Shown: positions 1 through 4,901 of the stretch, piece after piece | How the letters are laid out: the number at the start of each line of letters is the position of its first letter | Position numbering within the stretch: position 1 is the first letter of the stretch | NCBI GenBank assembly: GCA_002730475.1 | Contig: PCAG01000009.1 | Span: 1 to 7,145, forward strand | Reading direction: 5' to 3' | Source of the DNA: Spirochaetales bacterium | Lineage (GTDB): Bacteria > Desulfobacterota_D > UBA1144 | DNA length: 7,145 bases | Made by a program: the position numbers and the translations under genes | Notes under the pieces: generated by a model | Seen by the model: the letters and a program-made list of their open reading frames with translations, nothing else | The model's database searches: none | Told to the model about the DNA's origin: nothing

Positions 1-99
1 AAAAACCTTGTCAACAGCCGTAGCTACCTGAGGAGAGTTCCTAATCGTCTTCTCTAGGAAGCCTTTTCTAAAAAGAGTCTTTATGGGGACTACTGTCAT
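1..99 (-). CDS. Start of an unidentified virion/neck-region gene (partial, runs off left edge)
   Basis: This reading frame starts with ATG at 99-97 and stays open for all 33 codons to the window edge. The visible protein begins MTVVPIKTLFRKGFLEKTIR and continues to DKVF. The start is well supported: a strong Shine-Dalgarno GGAGG lies at 114-110, ten bases upstream, and the ATG shares its A with the TAA stop of the preceding gene (TAATG). The fragment is basic and probably helical. Its place directly after two putative neck genes would fit a tail-completion or tail-terminator type protein, but that is inferred from gene order only. No domain can be recognised from 33 residues. Confidence 0.75.
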   Translation of the reverse strand, partial: MTVVPIKTLFRKGFLEKTIRNSPQVATAVDKVF

Positions 100-539
100 T
101 ATTTAGTAGCCTCCAATTTATATACAAAAAACTTACTATTTAAAAAGCTTTTGTTTGCGTCTTCAGAAACTACTTTAAAAGACTTATTATCAAATGTAAC
201 CTTTTCTGTCTTTCCTTTGTTTATATAATTTCTTGCAGGTTCTTGAACTTTTATAAAAACTCCTCCTTCTGAAATATATTGAGGTATTTCGCCAAGCCTA
301 TCAACAGTTTGATCTAAGTTATATCTGATTGTAGCCTCGTAAACCCCAGACTGTGGAACATATGTATAATTGACAGAACTAGATGGGTCGCCATATCCAA
401 ATATAGCAGCTGTATTTATTGAACTAACAACACGCTTGGGCTCTTTATGTATGACGATTTCTCTTTTAAAGGTATCAAAAATGTCATTAAAAATACCTGT
501 TAAATTATTTTTTTCAGTAGTTGATATTAAGCTCGGCAT
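99..539 (-). CDS. Putative neck / head-tail connector protein, 146 aa
   Basis: The complete frame starts at ATG 539-537 and ends at TAA 101-99. The start overlaps the stop of the preceding gene (TAATG). No clear Shine-Dalgarno precedes it, so translation is probably coupled. The protein has an amphipathic helical N-terminus (about residues 8-35, NNLTGIFNDIFDTFKREI), then a mostly beta-like remainder with alternating hydrophobic residues. It has no signal peptide, membrane segment or cysteine. A short helix followed by a small beta barrel, at this size and next to other small structural genes, is reminiscent of head-closure or stopper proteins of tailed phages. I base that on layout and general shape, not on a recognised motif. 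A small tail-associated protein is the alternative. Confidence 0.7.
   Translation of the reverse strand: MPSLISTTEKNNLTGIFNDIFDTFKREIVIHKEPKRVVSSINTAAIFGYGDPSSSVNYTYVPQSGVYEATIRYNLDQTVDRLGEIPQYISEGGVFIKVQEPARNYINKGKTEKVTFDNKSFKVVSEDANKSFLNSKFFVYKLEATK
110..114 (-). promoter_or_regulatory. Shine-Dalgarno site (GGAGG) for the gene starting at 99
   Basis: The minus strand reads TTGGAGGCTACTAAATAATG, giving a consensus GGAGG with ten bases to the ATG at 99-97. It lies inside the 3' end of the upstream gene. It is the strongest ribosome binding site in the window; several neighbouring genes lack one. Confidence 0.75.
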
Positions 540-1072
540 TAGCTAAGTGTATTTACTTCTGTTCTAATAAATTGCTGATCTCCCCCATGCGTACCCTTAA
601 TGGTATCGTCACCGACGACCTGCCTAGGTTTAACTTGGTGAGCTCTATAGTCTCTAATTAAATCCTTCATTTCTTGATACTCTTGTCGCTTTAGAGATGT
701 CAAAGATTTTATAACTTCATTTTTATTAATCTTTCTAACTGTAGATCCTTGATCTGTTACCTGTACAATCGTATCTGTTCCAGCGTTAGTTATGTTAGTT
801 CTAATTGTCCTATCGTAATAGTAAATCAAGAACATTTTCTTTAAAATAGCTGCTTCGTCTACAGTGATTTCTGCCTCAACTAATGAATTATCATTTTTTG
901 TATCAGTCTTTTGGCTTATCTCGTAAGAAGAATTTATTTCAAAAAAAGTATATAAATGGCTATTCAATCTACCTATATTAGCACGAACCCAATAAGATAC
1001 TGAAGCTATTGAATAATTTGAATCTTCGCCTACCTCTCTGAAGAGCTCATCTGCTATATCTACAACCTTCAT
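539..1072 (-). CDS. Putative head-tail adaptor / neck protein, 177 aa
   Basis: The frame starts at ATG 1072-1070 and ends at TAA 541-539. It opens MKVVDIADELFREVGEDSNY, then a helical stretch (SVSYWVRANIGRLNSHLY, about residues 25-42). It continues with an acidic beta-rich middle, a conserved-looking ILKKMFLIYYYDRTIRTN segment near residues 76-93, a basic helix (INKNEVIKSLTSLKRQEYQ, about 115-133) and a Gly/Asp/His-containing tail. Helix-rich proteins of this length with such an N-terminus are, from memory, frequent in the neck gene block of aquatic phages and are usually annotated as adaptor-like or hypothetical structural proteins. No Shine-Dalgarno is visible before the ATG; the bases upstream are a T-run (CTTTTTTTAGAATG). 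The downstream 146 aa gene overlaps it by one base. The exact neck role is inferred. Confidence 0.7.
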   Translation of the reverse strand: MKVVDIADELFREVGEDSNYSIASVSYWVRANIGRLNSHLYTFFEINSSYEISQKTDTKNDNSLVEAEITVDEAAILKKMFLIYYYDRTIRTNITNAGTDTIVQVTDQGSTVRKINKNEVIKSLTSLKRQEYQEMKDLIRDYRAHQVKPRQVVGDDTIKGTHGGDQQFIRTEVNTLS

Positions 1073-1083
1073 TCTAAAAAAAG

Positions 1084-1094
1084 ATTACACTAAA
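1084..1094 (-). promoter_or_regulatory. Recurring intergenic motif TTTAGTGTAAT (possible late-promoter-like element)
   Basis: The 56-base gap between the glycosyltransferase stop and the 177 aa gene contains TTTAGTGTAAT on the coding strand, 11 bases upstream of the ATG. The identical 11-mer sits 12 bases upstream of the 675 aa fibre gene, and a one-base-longer variant lies upstream of the 117 aa gene. TGTAAT resembles a -10 hexamer, but no -35 is convincing. A promoter role is only a hypothesis. Confidence 0.3.
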
Positions 1095-1128
1095 ACCAAC
1101 TAAAGATTCCAGATAAGATTAGGTTATT

Positions 1129-2106
1129 CTAGCATTTAGGGCAAGATTCAGGCTGGTCCTTGGGGTTTTTCCCTTCTTCTTGTTTTGGGGGCGGAATGTA
1201 TTCTGAAGCTGTGTTGTGTTTTTTTACTGACTCAAGTATTTCATCAAGATCAAAGATATTCTTTCCCTCAGGAAATGGGCACATATGAGACTGACCGACA
1301 ATGTCATCCTCAGTTAAATAATAGTCAGCCATATGAGTTTTTTGTGGTTCGTAAGAAGAAACTATGTTATCGTGTAGGTCGTACCCCAACTGCTTTGATT
1401 TATCGACCGGCCAAATAACTGTAGATTTTTTCCCAAAAGCCTTAGCTGTATGTTGTACGAAACTATCGATAAGGACTCTAGCATGGGAATATTTAACTAA
1501 AGCTGCAACCTGTCTTATATTTGGACTATACACCCAGTCAACTCCGTCTATTGAAGGTTGATTTTCTAATCTGACATGAAGAATTTTGTACTGTTCTTTT
1601 AACTTCTCACATAGCTCATGAGCCAGACCAAAGGGCATGTCCCTAACCCACGAATAACCTTGGTCATTACCACCACTGGTTTGCAATAGCAATATGGGCT
1701 TACCGTGAGTTGAGTTGCTCCCCGAGGCCTCAGATAGCTCTTGTTGGGTCAAGATAATCTCTGGCTCTTCTCCATTATACTTTACGTTGCTTTGTTCACA
1801 CCAAGCCTCTATGCAGTGGATTTTTTTATTGATGTAGCCTTGGTGTAAATAAGGATCTGATTTTAAGACTAGAGTATCTTTATTTTTTATAAAGTCTTCG
1901 TAAAAATAAGGGGTCTGCCCCATCATATAGATTCTGTACACGTTTGGATTATTCATCCAAAGTCCAGAATGGGGGCTTACTACAATAATTTCTCTATCCG
2001 GGTGCTGCTTCTTGACAGCCTTCACCACGGCGGTAGCCATGATATTCTTGCCTATGCCGCCCTCAATATGAAAAACTAAATATTTTTTAGCATTTAGGAC
2101 GCTCAT
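1129..2106 (-). CDS. GT-B fold glycosyltransferase, GT9/heptosyltransferase-like, 325 aa
   Basis: The protein probably transfers a sugar from a nucleotide-sugar donor; donor and acceptor are unknown. The N-terminus has a Gly-rich loop, FHIEGGIGKNIMATAVVKA (about residues 12-30), followed by a Rossmann-type strand IIVVSPHSG. The C-terminal half has DSFVQHTAKAFGKKSTVIW (214-232), which matches the D-[ST]-x-x-x-H-x-A-x-A-x-G-K-x-x-x-x-x-[WF] donor-side signature of GT9 heptosyltransferases. Length suits a compact member of that family. The tail after about residue 295 is Pro/Glu/Lys-rich and ends ESCPKC; with Cys276 it could form a metal site. I chose ATG at 2106-2104, which overlaps the preceding TGA as TGATG; a TTG three bases upstream is an in-frame alternative. 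Only a weak GGGG lies upstream. It lies between fibre and neck genes, so a virion protein is a possible acceptor. Confidence 0.82.
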   Translation of the reverse strand: MSVLNAKKYLVFHIEGGIGKNIMATAVVKAVKKQHPDREIIVVSPHSGLWMNNPNVYRIYMMGQTPYFYEDFIKNKDTLVLKSDPYLHQGYINKKIHCIEAWCEQSNVKYNGEEPEIILTQQELSEASGSNSTHGKPILLLQTSGGNDQGYSWVRDMPFGLAHELCEKLKEQYKILHVRLENQPSIDGVDWVYSPNIRQVAALVKYSHARVLIDSFVQHTAKAFGKKSTVIWPVDKSKQLGYDLHDNIVSSYEPQKTHMADYYLTEDDIVGQSHMCPFPEGKNIFDLDEILESVKKHNTASEYIPPPKQEEGKNPKDQPESCPKC

Positions 2107-2459
2107 CAAACATCAACTGCCCCACTATAGAAGAATGTGTTTTCATGATTTACGTGGCCAGTCTTCAAGTAATTATAAGCGGAGGTGAAAATTTCATCTG
2201 TGTTTGAAAATTCACCCACGCTAGGTAATGGAAATTCAAATTGATATCCCGCAATTGGGGTAGCCATGTCATGTCTGACACCGGATGTAGCGAAAACCTC
2301 TACGTCGATCCAGCATTTTTCTTCAGCCATCTCTGCCACATCTCCAGTTGTAAGAGCTGGTGACTTAAACTCTATATTGACCTCTCTGACTCTGTGGTAA
2401 GCGCCAGTAAGCTCGATATTTCCCGCCTCTTCATAAACGAATGTTTTCTGTAAAGCCAT
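2106..2459 (-). CDS. Small hypothetical protein of the tail-fibre locus, 117 aa
   Basis: The frame starts at ATG 2459-2457, preceded by a good Shine-Dalgarno (AAGGAAG at 2473-2467), and ends at TGA 2108-2106, overlapping the glycosyltransferase start. The protein begins MALQKTFVYEEAGNIELTGA. It is largely alternating hydrophobic/polar beta sequence (VREVNIEFKSPAL, CWIDVEVFATSGV, YQFEFPLPS), then a helical stretch FTSAYNYLKTG and an end FYSGAVDV. From memory, small MALQK-starting proteins ending in a YSGA.DV-like tail are common beside fibre genes in aquatic phages. They have no established function that I can name. No signal peptide, membrane segment or catalytic motif is seen. A small virion or fibre-accessory protein is the most likely role, inferred from position between the fibres and the glycosyltransferase. 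Confidence 0.75.
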   Translation of the reverse strand: MALQKTFVYEEAGNIELTGAYHRVREVNIEFKSPALTTGDVAEMAEEKCWIDVEVFATSGVRHDMATPIAGYQFEFPLPSVGEFSNTDEIFTSAYNYLKTGHVNHENTFFYSGAVDV

Positions 2460-2466
2460 TTTTTTC

Positions 2467-2473
2467 TTCCTTT
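2467..2473 (-). promoter_or_regulatory. Shine-Dalgarno site (AAGGAAG) for the 117 aa gene
   Basis: The minus strand reads AAAGGAAGAAAAAAATG, placing AAGGAAG seven bases upstream of the ATG at 2459. It supports this start and shows that the gene is initiated independently after a 63-base gap. Confidence 0.65.
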
Positions 2474-2493
2474 ATCCTTAAGTTTATACAATA

Positions 2494-2505
2494 ATTACAT
2501 CTAAA
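2494..2505 (-). promoter_or_regulatory. Variant intergenic motif TTTAGATGTAAT with downstream TATAAA
   Basis: The 63-base gap between the 791 aa fibre and the 117 aa gene has TTTAGATGTAAT on the coding strand. It differs from the motif in the other two gaps by one inserted base. It is followed shortly by TTGTATAAAC at 2492-2483, loosely like the TATAAATA late promoter of T4-type phages. No GC-rich hairpin terminator is seen in this gap. The promoter assignment is tentative. Confidence 0.25.
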
Positions 2506-2522
2506 AAGCAAAATTTTTTTCT

Positions 2523-4898
2523 TTATTTTTCCCTTTCTATACCAAGCCAACCTTCCTTGGCTCTCATATCACATCTAGTCCCAATTAATAATATATTATA
2601 GCATCCATCTTTGTCAGAACAAATAAGCAAATTCTTTTGTCCTTCGTCCACCTCGGCATATGCTGACCCAAAGTGGTCTACCGGTTTAACCCAAGCCATG
2701 CTGTTCTCATTAAGGTCATTGTAGTAGTCTGGTAGCTCCATAACACAGGATCCTCCAGAAACATTAACTGACCATCTGTAAATATTATCTCCTGCAGTGG
2801 GTGACTCGACAAAAGAATGAAATAGCCATTTATTTTTCTTTTCGGGGTTAGGGTGGACTATCCTAAAAGATCCACTGCCCTTATTAATGGTTCCTCCACA
2901 GAAACATGTTTGCGTAGTATAACTGCCACCAACTGTTACTGAATAATTACCGTTGCCTACTGTGTTATGCCCTATAACCGTCTCGTAATATGGAGCACAA
3001 GAATTACTTTGTCCACTTCTGGTACAATTACCTATATAGGTACCATTATAACCAGACCTAATGGGGTAACTGCTACTGTTAGCACAGACCCCGGCACAGA
3101 AGCCAACAAAAGTCATACCACATCCTTGACTCCACCCATAGCTACCAACACATTTCCCCGCCTGCCTGCCTATAGCTGTATTGTAATAGCCGTAATAATT
3201 GCACCACAAAGCACAATCTCCTATAGCTGTTGAATATCTAGCCACATAAGAACTACACTGGGCTCCGCCACCTACACTTACTGAATAACAAGCGTAACCG
3301 CCTCGTGCTTGAGCTTGGTAGCCTACATTTGTTGCGGAGTAGGTCCACCAACCGCAACATCCAGCCGACTTGCCAATACTAACATTACCCGTGTTGGCTC
3401 TTCCGCAAGCATTAGCCTCATGGCCAACAGCTACTCTACCCCAGTTTGAGCAAAAGCAACATCCAGCCTTGTAACCTATTGCTGTCTCAAAGTTGTATGA
3501 TTTCTGAGTTCGGCCGACATAATTGCCTATTAGCACATTCAGGTTTCCGTAAGAAATACATGCAGTTGCGTTATTTCCTATCGCATAGCCAATTGACACA
3601 TTGTTATTGAAGCAGCATTGCCTACCCGACCCACTACTCCAAGAACCAGCCCCTAAAATAACTGAATAACAGACATTGTGAAGAAATCTGCATCCCGCTT
3701 GATAGCCCATAACTGTAGTAGCAAAGGAACTCGATGCCGTGCAGCCCATACAGGCAAGTGCGGCATAACCAAACGCATAAGTACCATTTCCTCTGCAACA
3801 CATTGTGACGCCCCCAGCTTGACCAAGACCTACTGACATATTATGATGAGGATTTGCATTGCTATAGCAACCACACACGTGGTACTGGTAATAACTCGCA
3901 CCATCGGTACCATTAGCACCAGAGTTACCTGAGGTACCATTATTGCCATTAGCGCCAGATGAGCCCGAAGTACCTGAAGTACCGGAGTTACCTGAACCAC
4001 CAGAATTACCATTGTTACCAGAGTTACCAGAGCTACCAGATGAGCCCGAAGTACCTGAAGTACCTGAACCACCAGAGTTGCCAGAGCTACCTGAAGAACC
4101 ATTATTGCCATTAGCGCCAGATGAGCCTGAAGTACCTGAAGTTCCTGAGCCACCAGAGTTACCAGAACTACCTGAAGAGCCAGTGTTGCCACTCCCGCCA
4201 GATGAGCCAGAAGTACCTGAAGTACCTGAACCACCAGAGTTACCAGAACTACCTGAAGAACCAGTGCTACCACTTGCACCTGAAGAACCTGAACTACCTG
4301 TGCTGCCAGAACTACCAGAACTACCAGAGCCTCCTGAGTTTCCTGAAGTACCAGAGTTCCTTGCGGCCCCTGAAGAACCTGAACTACCTGTGCTACCAGA
4401 ACTACCAGAACCTCCCGAGTTACCTGAAGTACCGGAATTCCTTGCGGTCCCTGAAGAACCAGAGCTACCAGAACTACCAGAACTTCCTGTATTACCAGAT
4501 CCACCTGAGTTACCTGAATTACCTGAACCACCAGAATTACCAGAACTACCAGAACTACCAGAGCTACCTGACGAACCCGTAGTACCTGAAGTGGAAGAGT
4601 TGCCAGAACTACCAGAACTACCTGAGCCACCAGAGTTACCAGAACTACCCGAAGAACCCGTATTACCTGAATTACCAGAGCTACCAGAGCTGCCGCTAGA
4701 ACCAGAACTGCCTGAGCTACCTGAAGAACCTGTAGTTCCGTTGGCGCTAACAGTAGTTAAATATATCCCTCCGCGCTCTTTTCTATTACCGCAACCTGAA
4801 AGATCATACCTAACAAGAAAATCAGTCAGAGACGCATCAGTATCAATCACTTTTACTGTGGCTTTACCGTGAATCTGCGTTGTTTTTAGTTCAGCCAT
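2523..4898 (-). CDS. Collagen-like, cysteine-rich Hep_Hag-type tail fibre/adhesin, 791 aa
   Basis: This is probably a fibrous virion adhesin. Residues 1-30 (MAELKTTQIHGKATV...) match the N-terminus of the 675 aa paralogue at about 18 of 29 positions. A short variable linker with one Cys follows. Residues 54-335 are 94 Gly-X-Y triplets without proline. Residues 336-673 hold about 17 degenerate repeats with core xxIGxxAG (TAIGYKAGCC, VSIGKSAGCC, TAIGRQAGKC), like Hep_Hag/YadA-head beta-roll repeats, with about 29 cysteines. Residues 674-791 form a conserved end domain (FRIVHPNPEKK, HSFVESPTAGDN, AWVKPVDHFG, LLIGTRCD), about two thirds identical to the paralogue over 104 positions. No signal peptide or peptidase S74 chaperone motif is seen. 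The start follows the upstream TAA after three bases (TAAGATATG) without a Shine-Dalgarno, so reinitiation is likely. Receptor specificity is unknown. Confidence 0.88.
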   Translation of the reverse strand: MAELKTTQIHGKATVKVIDTDASLTDFLVRYDLSGCGNRKERGGIYLTTVSANGTTGSSGSSGSSGSSGSSGSSGNSGNTGSSGSSGNSGGSGSSGSSGNSSTSGTTGSSGSSGSSGSSGNSGGSGNSGNSGGSGNTGSSGSSGSSGSSGTARNSGTSGNSGGSGSSGSTGSSGSSGAARNSGTSGNSGGSGSSGSSGSTGSSGSSGASGSTGSSGSSGNSGGSGTSGTSGSSGGSGNTGSSGSSGNSGGSGTSGTSGSSGANGNNGSSGSSGNSGGSGTSGTSGSSGSSGNSGNNGNSGGSGNSGTSGTSGSSGANGNNGTSGNSGANGTDGASYYQYHVCGCYSNANPHHNMSVGLGQAGGVTMCCRGNGTYAFGYAALACMGCTASSSFATTVMGYQAGCRFLHNVCYSVILGAGSWSSGSGRQCCFNNNVSIGYAIGNNATACISYGNLNVLIGNYVGRTQKSYNFETAIGYKAGCCFCSNWGRVAVGHEANACGRANTGNVSIGKSAGCCGWWTYSATNVGYQAQARGGYACYSVSVGGGAQCSSYVARYSTAIGDCALWCNYYGYYNTAIGRQAGKCVGSYGWSQGCGMTFVGFCAGVCANSSSYPIRSGYNGTYIGNCTRSGQSNSCAPYYETVIGHNTVGNGNYSVTVGGSYTTQTCFCGGTINKGSGSFRIVHPNPEKKNKWLFHSFVESPTAGDNIYRWSVNVSGGSCVMELPDYYNDLNENSMAWVKPVDHFGSAYAEVDEGQKNLLICSDKDGCYNILLIGTRCDMRAKEGWLGIEREK
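2880..3893 (-). repeat. Cysteine-rich Hep_Hag/YadA-head-like repeat body of the 791 aa fibre (residues 336-673)
   Basis: About 17 imperfect protein repeats, spaced roughly 20 residues apart, share a strand ending in IG or VG followed by two residues and A-G or A-x. Cysteines recur just after the AG (AGCC three times if AGC is counted loosely, plus AGKC, AGVC) or just before the A (IGDCA, VGFCA). The spacing and core resemble left-handed beta-roll repeats of trimeric adhesin heads. The segment is also rich in Tyr, Trp, Asn and Ser. The DNA repeats are too diverged to call a tandem DNA repeat. Confidence 0.75.
3894..4739 (-). repeat. Proline-free collagen-like Gly-X-Y tract, 94 triplets, in the 791 aa fibre
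   Basis: Residues 54-335 are an unbroken triplet register dominated by GSS, GNS, GTS, GGS, GST and GNT. The underlying DNA is a 9-base-based minisatellite (GGTAGTTCT and variants) with a higher-order 81-base (27-residue) unit, clearest at 4083-4244, where two copies begin GNS GGS GTS GTS GSS. The Gly position is replaced by Arg at residues 153 and 180 and by Ser at 102. There is no Pro, and Asp appears only near the end. Such a tract could form a collagen triple helix or a polyglycine-II-type bundle. Confidence 0.9.
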
Positions 4899-4901
4899 AT
4901 C

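Noticed and set aside
1073..1128. Rho-independent terminator between the glycosyltransferase and the 177 aa gene (CCTAA ... TTAGTTGG then a T-run)
   Set aside because: The possible stem is short, AT-rich and bulged, and the T-run abuts the next start codon; it is not convincing as a terminator.
2107..2109. TTG as start codon of the glycosyltransferase
   Set aside because: An ATG immediately follows in frame and overlaps the preceding TGA as TGATG, a typical coupled start; TTG would add only one residue.
2523..2879. Peptidase S74 intramolecular chaperone at the fibre C-terminus
   Set aside because: The C-terminal domain lacks the S74 Ser/Lys-type motifs that I would expect and instead has the FRIVHP...HSFVES...LLIGTR pattern.
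3830..4630. Second minus-strand frame reading VLVVLVVLVQV-like hydrophobic repeats (also 6326-6799)
   Set aside because: It is an out-of-frame reading of the same triplet repeats and has no ribosome binding site or non-repeat conserved part.
3894..4739. CRISPR array or non-coding satellite
   Set aside because: Repeats are contiguous with a 9-base period and no unique spacers, and they encode a clean Gly-X-Y register inside a longer open frame.
3943..4872. Long plus-strand reading frame rich in Pro-Glu-Leu (ELPELPEEP pattern), with a similar one at 6394-6822
   Set aside because: It is the antisense reading of the GGT-AGT-TCT style repeats; the minus-strand frame continues in register through both ends with conserved flanking domains, so the plus frame is a compositional shadow.
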